A stretch of DNA of 64,000 nucleotides, taken from the NCBI GenBank assembly GCA_014801225.1, contig JAAVEO010000038.1, forward strand, positions 1-64,000, read 5' to 3'. This stretch comes from Bacteroides sp. Its GTDB lineage: Bacteria > Bacteroidota > Bacteroidia > Bacteroidales > Muribaculaceae. Position numbers and translations under genes: made by a program. The notes beneath the pieces are model-generated. The model made no database searches, was not told the DNA's origin, and saw only the letters and a program-made list of their open reading frames with translations. Shown here in pieces: positions 44,801-53,640 of the stretch (positions are counted from its first letter, which is position 1; each line of letters opens with the position of its first letter).

Positions 44801-46051
44801 CCGAATGGCTATTTTATTGTCGAAACATTTGACGGCCTTTGGGGGATAACAGATAGCGAGGACATCGAAGTATTATCACCAAAATATGATGCCATAATCT
44901 CCCTTGATGGAAACTGTCTTAAAATTCAACAGGGCAACCGATGGGGTATAATTACCTCAACCGGGGAAGTAATAGCGGCCCCTATCTATCATTCCGTTGA
45001 TAGTTTTGACGGGGAATGTTTTGTTGTTTCGAAACCTGATGAAACAAGAGGTTGGGGCTATTTGTCAGGGAAATTAGATAAAACAGGTAGACCTGTATCC
45101 GAGGTTATTTCAAATACACAGAATGGTGTCTTGATAACTAAATCCTTTGAGAAATACGGATTGGAGAAAGAAGGGAAGGTCATTGTTCCCCAAATGTACG
45201 ATAACATCTCTTATTGGGGTGAGGATAAGTATATCGCACAAAAGGATAACAAATTCGGTATCATTGACAGCTGTAACAAGGTTCTTCTAAACTTCGAGTA
45301 TTCTTCTATTACCCCGCTCAAAGAAGGGAAGAGTACAATCAAGAGAGGTGCCTTACAGAATGAAATTGACAGTAACCTTAAGATAGTTGAAGATTTAGTA
45401 ATCGAACTTCAGGAAGGCTATAAGAAGATAAAACTTAGTGGAAAATGGGGTATCCTTAATCCTCAAGGTCAAGTTATAGTAGATTATCAATATGATGAGA
45501 TAACTACATTCAGAGGACGTTTAGTTGGAATTTTGAATGAACGTCTTATTAAACTTAACGCCTATTATCCATATCGTTTGGCTATGAAAGCCAAAAATCT
45601 TGGGATAGTCGATTCAAGAGATTTGGTTAATTCAGGAGGTGTTAAGTTTCAGATTAAAAGACGTAACAATCCAACGAAAGGGCAAGAAGAATCTGTGATT
45701 CTTATAAACTGGATGTCTTCAATGAAATATCCTATTGTTCAACTTTATGATAAAGACAAACATATTAGACGAGCTAAACATATTGATAAACCAACAGATT
45801 TTGCTATTGGAGATACTTTTGAAGCCTCTGTAAAATCAATAATAAAAGGTTACGGAGTATCTAAAGGTAAAATAAAAGGTGTTGAAATAGTATTGTCCAA
45901 TGGTATGAAATCATATATTTTTAAAAATGATTTCAAAACATCTGGAATTGACATTACAGCAGTAAATTTGGGTGATAGTTTCAGCGTAACTAAACTTGGT
46001 TACGATGAAGAATTAGATCGTACTCAATGGAGGGTTAAGAGTAAGCATTAA
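41840..46051 (+). CDS. coiled-coil / zinc-finger / CoiA-like nuclease / WG-repeat protein (gene 8)
   Basis: A 1403-aa protein. Residues 10-395 are a long coiled coil with SMC-like heptads. An acidic-to-basic linker follows (395-435). Near 508 lies a zinc-binding CPCCG with a later Cys in NIPCDLKRD. Residues 600-690 (RRLADVTARYNDIDVVFELV, then THVARVHDRDIFYLINRRQV and FWILGL) resemble the CoiA/DUF6035 nuclease fold, with Glu in FELV but no following Gln. About 795-1235 holds some nine WG-type repeats (GGKWGFKF, DGLWGITD, NRWGIITS, SGKWGILN). The C terminus has an OB/S1-like stretch. A large sensor-effector or scaffold is plausible. The last codons lie in a 76-bp direct repeat. Confidence 0.7.
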   Translation: MKLLKSIFRTLFSEEISSLQKQIQSKQEALAEKETTISELRRGQRRLVAKIDTCHQEISNLKNQANTLRGTISAKDTELSAKNQRIIVLDRTLSEKKSESEHDKVLISDYRQQIDSLEVAKKELEQLIENQKQLIQENDTQTQQLENNLRLAKEQLENSISQKSALETKLQDLTQKIGEAQRIISETEKEVIEKNDSLLAKETELTELRKVEKSLEEEVNRLTGSLSESNSQMDILTSRNDLLEADKQKLQAKLNELKNQSFDEELLTALKNDVKQKQEYISGLEVDIQHLNEELSSIRNKNRESNNLLNEKIRECDDLKKELQSISAQYEAVQSTEKALAQAKARIGELENALKNAPTLSELIKRDKEIERLKSKIREYEIKIAELSKPTSDEPEQEPVQAEPSTQTGKSEPKTTTKARYRKFHFPYRKKTIAPSKDVVTVDFPIIENDNVYSQTARLIDKVFNHRSNSFITANDIFLHKSVEEMSRMRFELEEALRTGVPYLTCPCCGNMVKISSRSVGFGLKSKEVQFFTHAVKNIPCDLKRDNSYTVTIDDGDRDQNDFSYLKELRNLLANSLRTELSRSKGLSDVKDWVYINSDELPTMKRRLADVTARYNDIDVVFELVTPTTHVARVHDRDIFYLINRRQVFWILGLESIVDYNELRRSVSKDIFFTNKRNVFVFDLEAQKESKRRGELMLKCNWLDEDGAWYYQIEKNGKNGILISLDQIHFEQDSCRPYFYDADEPFYLKHPTAERPLKLSREKLKEEIIDAWNYEQQRNRAIEEMLRENRGVEAYSDGGKWGFKFGDTVFIEPVFDSKPMMLGDFAKVEKDSKFGVVNRFGEYRLQPDKDNVVLLPNGYILYASKENWYLFGVIDPLTSFASNDEVIVSTISRPSSIYHLTIGKYLFKGQQPEEFYFVGNEIFRKNNNSGKWSLWQSNGEKVTDVYWDSIEFTSEDNIKVSINGRTQILALDGTVLEEQKYKSETNLPNGYFIVETFDGLWGITDSEDIEVLSPKYDAIISLDGNCLKIQQGNRWGIITSTGEVIAAPIYHSVDSFDGECFVVSKPDETRGWGYLSGKLDKTGRPVSEVISNTQNGVLITKSFEKYGLEKEGKVIVPQMYDNISYWGEDKYIAQKDNKFGIIDSCNKVLLNFEYSSITPLKEGKSTIKRGALQNEIDSNLKIVEDLVIELQEGYKKIKLSGKWGILNPQGQVIVDYQYDEITTFRGRLVGILNERLIKLNAYYPYRLAMKAKNLGIVDSRDLVNSGGVKFQIKRRNNPTKGQEESVILINWMSSMKYPIVQLYDKDKHIRRAKHIDKPTDFAIGDTFEASVKSIIKGYGVSKGKIKGVEIVLSNGMKSYIFKNDFKTSGIDITAVNLGDSFSVTKLGYDEELDRTQWRVKSKH

Positions 46052-46116
46052 CTCAAGTACACCTTTTGGAGGTTGTGATTAGGTTGTAATTTTGCAGAGT
46101 AAAGTTGCACTAACTG
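46041..46116 (+). repeat. 76-bp direct repeat, copy 1
   Basis: Nearly identical to 46639-46714. It begins with the last 11 bases of the WG-repeat gene (GTAAGCATTAA) and carries a complete promoter: TTG near 46066 and TAATTTTG at 46087-46094, reading rightward. GGAGGTTG inside it is answered by CAACCTCC just after it, so it may also form a hairpin. Confidence 0.85.
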
Positions 46117-46195
46117 CAACCTCCAATTTTATGACATCCGACAAACAGATATGATGAAAACGGGTATGGCCCCCAAATATACGTGATGAAAACCT

Positions 46196-46289
46196 GTAGG
46201 GGCGCTATAAATAGCGCCCGCGATGACCGCCCACAGGATTTTATTCGAGTATCCCGGGTCGATGCGGGCGCAATTTATTGCGCCCCTAC
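46196..46289. repeat. 94-bp palindromic REP/MITE-like element
   Basis: The left arm 46196-46221 (GTAGGGGCGC...GCGCCCGC) and right arm 46264-46289 (GCGGGCGC...GCGCCCCTAC) are inverted copies with two differences. Each arm is itself a small hairpin around an AT core. There is no coding capacity. Together with the repeat before it, this accounts for most of the gap between the WG-repeat gene and the HTH gene. Confidence 0.75.
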
Positions 46290-46354
46290 CGTTGCAATTT
46301 TATGATAAAGTTCGAAGTGCCGCGGAATTACCCAATCCTATAGATATGGCAATA

Positions 46355-46621
46355 TTATCCTACGGTAATTATTGGTTGACCGAAGAATGAGGAGAGCATA
46401 GCGAGTGTGGAAAGAGTGAAATTGTGCTGGCCGCTCAGCCACTTGGTAATTTCACATGGACGCTTACCTACAGCTCTGGCAAACTCAGCCTTCGACAGGC
46501 CTTTCTGCGTCATAATGTCATATATGCGGGTGGATATTGCAAATTCCAAATCTCCCTCTGCTTTAATATGAGGAGGTATTGCCCCTACCATGGCATCGAA
46601 TGTATCGTATGCTGTTTTCAT
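46355..46621 (-). CDS. XRE/HigA-like helix-turn-helix antitoxin, orphan
   Basis: An 88-aa protein with a central HTH (IYDIMTQKGLSKAEFARAVGKRPCEITKWLSGQHNFTLSTLAML). The N-terminal helix and overall size resemble HigA antitoxins. No HigB toxin or other partner gene is adjacent on either side; only repeats and an IS remnant are. It may be an orphan antitoxin kept as a repressor, or the survivor of a pair. It lies between the two 76-bp repeats. Confidence 0.8.
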   Translation of the reverse strand: MKTAYDTFDAMVGAIPPHIKAEGDLEFAISTRIYDIMTQKGLSKAEFARAVGKRPCEITKWLSGQHNFTLSTLAMLSSFFGQPIITVG

Positions 46622-46638
46622 ATATCAAAGGTTTTATC

Positions 46639-46714
46639 GTAAGCATTAATTGAAGTACACCTTTTGGAGGTTGCGGTTAGGTTGTAATTTTGCAGAGTAA
46701 AGTTGCACTAACTG
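46639..46714 (+). repeat. 76-bp direct repeat, copy 2
   Basis: Second copy, 598 bp from the first, with a few base differences. Again it contains GTAAGCATTAA and TAATTTTG (46685-46692). It abuts the IS30 transposase remnant, so the promoter now points into that remnant. Confidence 0.85.
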
Positions 46715-46717
46715 GCA

Positions 46718-46894
46718 AAAGGCTGTATCGAATACCATAACAAGCTCATCCGGCAGTATATCCCAAAGGGTACTGACTTCGATAACGTCTCTGACCAAAT
46801 GCTGAAAGAAATAATCATCAAAATAAACAAAAGACCGAGGGTAAAACTTGGTTTTTCGTCCCCGGTCTCTGAGTTCTTCAAATTTATTGCTTAA
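46718..46894 (+). pseudogene. C-terminal remnant of an IS30-family transposase
   Basis: The open frame translates to YHNKLIRQYIPKGTDFDNVS, then MLKEIIIKINKRPRVKLGF and SPVSEFFKFIA before TAA at 46892-46894. This is the characteristic C-terminal end of IS30 transposases (the LIRQYxPKGTDF and NxRPRxxLGF segments). The upstream three quarters are missing and replaced by the 76-bp repeat. It marks a former insertion site at the edge of the defence island. Confidence 0.8.
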
Positions 46895-46899
46895 TTTTG
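46892..46899 (+). promoter_or_regulatory. -7 element before the four-helix-bundle gene
   Basis: TAATTTTG overlapping the stop codon of the IS30 remnant, 51 bp before the start codon at 46951. Transcription from here excludes a start at 46897. Confidence 0.5.
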
Positions 46900-46950
46900 C
46901 ACTTGCAGGTAGAATCTGCGATTTCAACTCTAAGCCAAAATGACCAAGAA

Positions 46951-47523
46951 ATGAATAAGAGTGGTTTTATCACGTCAAAGGGTGATTATCGTGAGCTGAT
47001 AGTGTTTAAGAAAGGGGAGTGTATTTACGACCTGACATATCATTTTGCTCATAGATTTTTTAATCGAAGTGACCGTACTATCGATCAGATGATACAAGCA
47101 GCCCGTAGTTGCAAGCAAAATATCATAGAGGGATCGGCAGCTTCAAAAACATCTCGCGAAACTGAAATTAAACTATTCAATGTTGCGAAAGCAAGCCTTG
47201 ATGAACTCTTAGCTGATTATGAAGATTATATTCGGGTAAGAGACTTGGCTTTATGGCCGGAACAAAAGCAGATAAAAGTCAGAGAATTTTGCAAGAATCA
47301 TAACGATTCAGCATTATATAGAAAAATTGCACCAAGTCGGAATGATGAGACATTGGCAAATCTTGCTATCACGATGATTCATCAAGAGATATACCTGCTT
47401 GTGCGTTTGATAGAGAAAGCCAAAAAAGATTTTCTTGAGAATGGCGGTATCCGTGAAGAGATGAGCCGCGCCCGAAGAGAATATCGCAACTCTACCGGGA
47501 ATAAAGGAATTAATGGGAAATAA
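46951..47523 (+). CDS. four-helix-bundle (S23-type) protein with suffix domain
   Basis: A 190-aa protein starting MNKSGFITSKGDYRELIVFK. The pattern FKKGECIYDLTYHFAHRFFN, DQMIQAARSCKQNIIEGSA and ETEIKLFNVAKASLDEL is that of four-helix-bundle proteins related to S23/IVS-encoded proteins, common beside mobile elements and of unknown function. The last codons (ATT AAT GGG AAA TAA) are the first unit of a tandem repeat, so the C terminus can change length by slippage. Confidence 0.8.
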   Translation: MNKSGFITSKGDYRELIVFKKGECIYDLTYHFAHRFFNRSDRTIDQMIQAARSCKQNIIEGSAASKTSRETEIKLFNVAKASLDELLADYEDYIRVRDLALWPEQKQIKVREFCKNHNDSALYRKIAPSRNDETLANLAITMIHQEIYLLVRLIEKAKKDFLENGGIREEMSRARREYRNSTGNKGINGK

Positions 47524-47618
47524 TGGGAATAATGGGAATAATGGGGAATAATGGGAATTAATGGGAAATAATGGGAATTAATGGGAAATAATGGGAATTA
47601 ATGGGAATAATGAGAATT
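47511..47618. repeat. tandem repeat of TAATGGGAA(N), about 11 units
   Basis: Units of 9-10 bp (TAATGGGAA with or without one extra A, T or G) run from the end of the four-helix-bundle gene to 47618. Between 47650 and 47706 the opposite strand shows related units (TTCCCATTA-like, e.g. CATAATTCCC), so the two blocks could pair. The sequence up to 47734 contains nothing else that I can support. Confidence 0.85.
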
Positions 47619-47733
47619 CGATGAAAAGAGCATACATCTCCCTTCCCACAACCTTCCTATAATTCCCAAATCTCCCATAATTCCCAACCTTTCCCACCTC
47701 TCCCAATTCAAAAAAATCCCCGGCTTGTCGGAA

Positions 47734-48027
47734 TCAGCATTCGTAGTCTACGCAGGCGCGGTCCTCCTTGTGCGGACCTACGATGGCGGCGGCAGCTACG
47801 TGGGCCGGATGCTTGGCATAGACCTCTACATCGGCCATGGTGTCTACTACGGCGGTCAGAACTACATCCCAGCTTTCAGCCGGATTCTCGTTGACGGCGC
47901 TCTCTACGGAGCGAAGCACTTCAATCTTCTCGGGCAGCGCGTTGATGGCTGCCGCAAACTCGCGGGCTATGCGCAGACGATCCTCAGCGCTCCCCTTGAG
48001 CTTGAACATTACGATATGTTTTACCAT
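47734..48027 (-). CDS. Dabb-family (stress-responsive A/B barrel) protein
   Basis: A 97-aa protein forming one dimeric alpha/beta barrel domain: VKHIVMFKLKGSAEDRLRIA at the start, SWDVVLTAVVDTMADVEVYAKHPAHVA in the second half. The HPAHV segment is typical of Dabb. Such proteins may be stress proteins or small enzymes; the substrate is unknown. Ends CVDYEC. Confidence 0.9.
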   Translation of the reverse strand: MVKHIVMFKLKGSAEDRLRIAREFAAAINALPEKIEVLRSVESAVNENPAESWDVVLTAVVDTMADVEVYAKHPAHVAAAAIVGPHKEDRACVDYEC

Positions 48028-48077
48028 TTTTCTTTTCCTTGTTATTGAAATAGTCCAAACAACTTCTTTGAAAAATA

Positions 48078-48120
48078 GTCCAAACTTATTCCCTGAAATT
48101 TTTAGGAAATAAGTTTGGAC
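48078..48120. terminator. 16-bp inverted repeat between Dabb and ABC-F genes
   Basis: GTCCAAACTTATTCCC (48078-48093) pairs with 48105-48120 with one mismatch. AATAGTCCAAAC also occurs once more just before it. It lies downstream of the leftward ABC-F gene and upstream of the Dabb gene, so it probably ends ABC-F transcription. Confidence 0.55.
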
Positions 48121-48136
48121 GTTATCTTGTTATTCA

Positions 48137-49822
<1,686 letters not shown>

Positions 49823-50938
49823 TTATTCTTTGATATTCTTTATTTCCGGATAATTCGCACGCTCCACTCCTTTATTGTAGGTATTGAAGATACGTGTGGC
49901 CGAACGGTCGAAGAGTTCCCAATGTCCTCTTTGCGCTCCGGGAAGTTTGGTCACAGCCCATGAGGGCACCACCATGAAATTGGGTAATCCCTCCGGTTTG
50001 GCAGAGAGGAAGGTGTCATAATCGGCATGTACGAATCTCGCCACACCGTCGTCTCCTCTCTCTACCCTTGCTCTCACCAAAGCGCCGCCTCGTGTGTCAT
50101 TGGTTTTCATATTGGAGATAAGATTGCCGAGAGAATACACCACCAGCACATCCTTCCCCTCCTTCTCGTTGCGTACGATTTCCATCGGTTGAATCACGTG
50201 GGGATGACCTCCTATGATAAGGTCGACACCCTGATCCACAAGAAAGTCGGCCAAACTTCTCTGATTGGCATTCTCGCGAAGTACATATTCCACTCCCCAA
50301 TGTATCGCTGTCACGATAATCTCGGCGCCGGCCTCTCGGGCCTCTTTTATTTCGGCAGCCATACGCTCCCGGTCAATAAGAGCCACCTCCATCCCGTCGC
50401 GCGGTTCGATTCCATTGGTGCCGTAGGTATAATTAAGGAAAGCGAATTTAATTCCCTTTATATCCTTGATGAAAGGCACCAAAGAGTCTCTCTGCGCCAC
50501 ATCATGGAATGTCCCCGTATGGTCGAGACCGAGAGAGTCGAGCGCCACAAGAGTGCGACGCGCCGCTTTGTCTCCGCGATCAAGACAATGATTATTGGCA
50601 GTCAGCATCATATCGAATCCCGCATCCTTAAGCGCCTGAGCGTAAGAGTCGGGAGCCGAGAAGCAAGGATATCCCGAATAGGTAGGGCCGCCTCCGAGCG
50701 GAACCTCCAGATTCACCACTGCATAATCAGCCTCCGTCACGGTAGGAGCGATAAGTGTGAAGCAATCGCTGTAGTCATACTTTTTCCCACCCCCTGCTTT
50801 TAGAGCGGCGTCGAGTTGTGCCTGATGCTGCATGGCATCGCCGGCGAAGAGAAGGTCAACACCGGATTTATCACCCGGAGAATCCGCTCCGGTGATAAAC
50901 GATAAGAGGCTGAAGAGAAGTACGGATGAAAGTCCCAT
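49823..50938 (-). CDS. CapA-type metallophosphatase-like protein
   Basis: A 371-aa protein with a signal-peptide-like start (MGLSSVLLFSLLSFITGA). Motifs of the CapA/PgsA family: LLFAGDAMQHQAQ, MLTANNHCLDRG, IIVTAIHWGVEY, and LIIGGHPHVIQP. These supply the Asp, Asn-His and His ligands of a calcineurin-like site. Relatives are involved in capsule or poly-gamma-glutamate handling, but no capsule genes are nearby, so the substrate is open. Confidence 0.88.
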   Translation of the reverse strand: MGLSSVLLFSLLSFITGADSPGDKSGVDLLFAGDAMQHQAQLDAALKAGGGKKYDYSDCFTLIAPTVTEADYAVVNLEVPLGGGPTYSGYPCFSAPDSYAQALKDAGFDMMLTANNHCLDRGDKAARRTLVALDSLGLDHTGTFHDVAQRDSLVPFIKDIKGIKFAFLNYTYGTNGIEPRDGMEVALIDRERMAAEIKEAREAGAEIIVTAIHWGVEYVLRENANQRSLADFLVDQGVDLIIGGHPHVIQPMEIVRNEKEGKDVLVVYSLGNLISNMKTNDTRGGALVRARVERGDDGVARFVHADYDTFLSAKPEGLPNFMVVPSWAVTKLPGAQRGHWELFDRSATRIFNTYNKGVERANYPEIKNIKE

Positions 50939-50995
50939 ATTATGGAAATAGAGTGGAGATTGGTGAGAGTGTGGAGATATAGAATTTAGTTTGAG

Positions 50996-51033
50996 CGCCG
51001 GCGTCTGCCATTGAGAAGAGGCACACGCCGGCG
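50996..51033. terminator. GC-rich hairpin after the DUF4270 gene
   Basis: CGCCGGCGTCTGCC (50996-51009) pairs with GGCACACGCCGGCG (51020-51033), one mismatch, 10-nt loop. It lies downstream of the leftward DUF4270 gene; the T-tract is weak. Confidence 0.6.
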
Positions 51034-51079
51034 TGTATTGTAGCTATAATTTATGACTTGGGAGAAAGTTGCTTCCTTG

Positions 51080-52492
51080 TCATTTCATGGTCTGAGTGGA
51101 ATAAGTGAATACGATCACGGCGTGCTCCGTATCAAGAAGAGCCATAGCGGGAGAAAGCATATAAGGCGCACAGCGCGTCACGTAGGTAGTGACAACTCCC
51201 GTATATGAGTTGGTCTCGCTCTCTGTCACAAGATTCACGGGCACAAGAGTGAAATCCACATCATCATCCGTAATCTCTTTGCCGTTTTCCATCAGCGAGA
51301 TAATATAATCGCGCATGGATGTGAAATTATATCGTCCTCGGGAGGAATCATACGAGCCCCAGAAAGAGGTCTTGTCATCCGGAATCTTGTTTTCACGGAA
51401 GAATTCATCCATCTCGGAAGTCTTCACCATCAGCAGAGTGGGGGGCAGACCGATGCCGTATTCATTCTCAATCTTATTTACCGGCAATGCGAACGTGAGA
51501 TTGCTTACGATGCCGAGACTATTGTCATGACGGTTGTAATCATCGATAATCTCCTTTGCGGGGAAAGTGATGCGCGTGACATACCCTCCCGGACTTGTCA
51601 CTATCGACTTCCCCTCGGCCGCCATTCTGTGAAGCATTTCCGAAGGCTCGTAAGAGATGCAGTTGGCGCCGGTCACTTCCGGAGTAATACGAAAAAGGGA
51701 GGTGGAATCGCGATGGGCTACAGGAGTATAGACCACCTCATCGTCTATTATCTCCTCTTTCGTAGAGGAATAATGATAATAGAGCTGGAAGTTCACCATC
51801 GAGATATTGGCGATACATCCGCGTCCGAAACTTTGCTCCACATAAATCCCCGGAAATTTCTGTGCAAACGTCTGTGGCCACTGGAAGATAGCCGAGTTAT
51901 CCTTGTAGGCCAAAAAGAGTCGGCGTGCATCCTCGTCAGGCAGTTTTACATGGATATTGATATATTTATCCTTGTAGAAAGAGCTGTCGTTCTTCGAAAG
52001 CGAAGTAAGGGTATATGTGGCTTCTCCGAGTGGCTTGGAGGCATCGTAATACCCTGTGGGGTCGAATTTATTTGAAATGTCGGAAGGAAGTTGCTTCGTG
52101 AGTGCAAACAGCTTCAGACGCTGCGGTGCCAGCGAGTCGCCCGTCAGATTTCCTCGGGCCACACTGACCACCATCTGAAGAGAATCCACCTGAGTCGCCA
52201 TTATCGAATCATTGATACCCAGGGATGTGGCCGGCATGAGTTGCCCCACGAAAGAGCATTTCAGCGTGCCGTAATTGTTGGCTGAGATTCTTCCGAGAAG
52301 ATTGGTAGTGGAACGGGAGTCAAACTGCTCCTGATATACGGATCTTCCTCTCAAGTTATGCTCCAGAGAGTCCACAGTGATAGTCACCTCCCCTTGCGAG
52401 AGGCTCGACCCGATACCCGATACGTCATCGTCGCACGCCTGCAACAATAGCAATGCTGCAGCGGGAATAGCCAGATATCTGCTGCGCTTCAT
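51080..52492 (-). CDS. DUF4270 lipoprotein
   Basis: A 470-aa lipoprotein (lipobox LLQAC, cysteine at residue 20, followed by DDDVSG). The whole mature part fits the DUF4270 family of Bacteroidota outer-membrane-associated proteins: GSSLSQGEVTITVDSL near the start, SVARGNLTGDSLAPQRLKLF, and a late VIVFTYSTQTMK. Function unknown. Adjacent to the starch-synthase-like gene with no gap, so the two are one operon. Confidence 0.88.
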   Translation of the reverse strand: MKRSRYLAIPAAALLLLQACDDDVSGIGSSLSQGEVTITVDSLEHNLRGRSVYQEQFDSRSTTNLLGRISANNYGTLKCSFVGQLMPATSLGINDSIMATQVDSLQMVVSVARGNLTGDSLAPQRLKLFALTKQLPSDISNKFDPTGYYDASKPLGEATYTLTSLSKNDSSFYKDKYINIHVKLPDEDARRLFLAYKDNSAIFQWPQTFAQKFPGIYVEQSFGRGCIANISMVNFQLYYHYSSTKEEIIDDEVVYTPVAHRDSTSLFRITPEVTGANCISYEPSEMLHRMAAEGKSIVTSPGGYVTRITFPAKEIIDDYNRHDNSLGIVSNLTFALPVNKIENEYGIGLPPTLLMVKTSEMDEFFRENKIPDDKTSFWGSYDSSRGRYNFTSMRDYIISLMENGKEITDDDVDFTLVPVNLVTESETNSYTGVVTTYVTRCAPYMLSPAMALLDTEHAVIVFTYSTQTMK

Positions 52493-53311
52493 TTATTTGG
52501 GCGATAATTGGTTGTAGAGTTCGGCGTATGCGTCAATACCCTTGGCTTTGAGTTCTTCTCCCGTGATATAAGGTATCTCCTTACTCTTCACGAAGTCAAG
52601 AAGTTCGGAATCGGGATTTTCCTCATAGAATATCACGGCGTCGCTGTATTCGATAGCGATCTTATGGAGAAGATTGGTATCGGCGGCCATACTCTTGAAT
52701 TTTTTTATGTCACGGGCAGGTATGCCGTCGGCCTTCATCTTGTTGAGGATCTCCTCGTTGACTCCGCCGGTCAATTCCCCGGGAATAACCGAATACACCA
52801 CCTTTGTGGCCTTATAGCCCGGTTCGTCACCGCATACCCGACGCAGATAAAGAGGACCGAGCGCGGTAATCCATCCCGAGCAGTGTACGATTGCGGGATC
52901 CCACTTCAATTTCTTGATTGTCTCCATTGTGCCGCGCGAGAAGAAAATGGCGCGCTCATCATTGTCTGTACGGTTGCTGCCATAGATATCCTCGTCGGAA
53001 TCAAGTTTCTGGAAGTAATCGTCATTATCGATGAAATATACCTGGATTCGGGAAGGCTGCATGGAGGCTACCTTGATAATCAGGGGATGGTCGGCATCGC
53101 TGATTATGATGTTCATTCCGCTGAGGCGTATCACCTCGTGCAGCTGATTGCGGCGTTCGTTGACAAGTCCGTATTTTGGCATTACGGTTCTTACCTCATA
53201 TCCTCGGCTTTGGATTCCCTGTGCAAGCTCGCGGCTTAGTGTGGAGAATTCGGCTGCCGGAACATACGGCGCAATTTCCTGATTGATAAAAAGGATTCTT
53301 TTTTTTGGCAT
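52493..53311 (-). CDS. truncated glycogen/starch-synthase-like (GT5 N-domain) protein
   Basis: A 272-aa protein that covers only the N-terminal Rossmann domain of GT5 glycogen synthases: RILFINQEIAPYVPAAEFST, RGYEVRTVMPKYGLVNERR, WDPAIVHCSGWITALGPLYL. The ADP-glucose-binding motif KxGGL is replaced by PAAEFST and the C-terminal half is absent, so it is unlikely to make glycogen. Such single-domain proteins sit beside panC in many Bacteroidales. The role is unknown; regulatory or sugar-nucleotide binding is possible. Confidence 0.8.
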   Translation of the reverse strand: MPKKRILFINQEIAPYVPAAEFSTLSRELAQGIQSRGYEVRTVMPKYGLVNERRNQLHEVIRLSGMNIIISDADHPLIIKVASMQPSRIQVYFIDNDDYFQKLDSDEDIYGSNRTDNDERAIFFSRGTMETIKKLKWDPAIVHCSGWITALGPLYLRRVCGDEPGYKATKVVYSVIPGELTGGVNEEILNKMKADGIPARDIKKFKSMAADTNLLHKIAIEYSDAVIFYEENPDSELLDFVKSKEIPYITGEELKAKGIDAYAELYNQLSPK

Positions 53312-53448
53312 ACTATTTGTTCTATGTAGAAGTGAGGACGTGGCCCCGCTCCCGTTCCGTGCGTCTCCCTCCGACAGACAATACTCGCTATCGCTTGTCG
53401 GCTGATTTCTATCCGCTCTTGGACGAAGTGGTGTGGTATAACGCGATG

Positions 53449-53456
53449 CAAAATTA
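53449..53456 (-). promoter_or_regulatory. -7 element of the GT5-like/DUF4270 operon
   Basis: Minus-strand TAATTTTG, 137 bp upstream of the start codon, in the divergent intergenic region. The rest of that 330-bp gap holds only promoters. Confidence 0.5.
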
Positions 53457-53558
53457 ATAAAAATATCTGAATTAAACGAGATTTAAAGGCGAAATATCCT
53501 TAATTTTAAGGTTGTTTAAGAGTAGAAGTCTCCTCCTGAGAAGAAATTTCTCCTCTTT

Positions 53559-53590
53559 TTGCCCAATATCCCAGCTTTTCATTAATTTTG
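53559..53590 (+). promoter_or_regulatory. promoter of the pan-ffh operon
   Basis: TTG at 53559-53561, 21-bp spacer, TAATTTTG at 53583-53590. The panC start lies 50 bp on. Confidence 0.7.
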
Positions 53591-53640
53591 CATCCTAAAT
53601 AGGAAGTTATATACTTCGTCTAAGAAGTTTCGAAAGAACT

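Noticed and set aside
30612..46051. Operon as BREX or DISARM
   Set aside because: No PglZ, BrxC, DrmA or DrmB homologue is visible; the Mod and Res motifs point to type III restriction.
47511..47618. CRISPR array
   Set aside because: Units are 9-10 bp with no spacers and no cas genes nearby; it is a simple tandem repeat.
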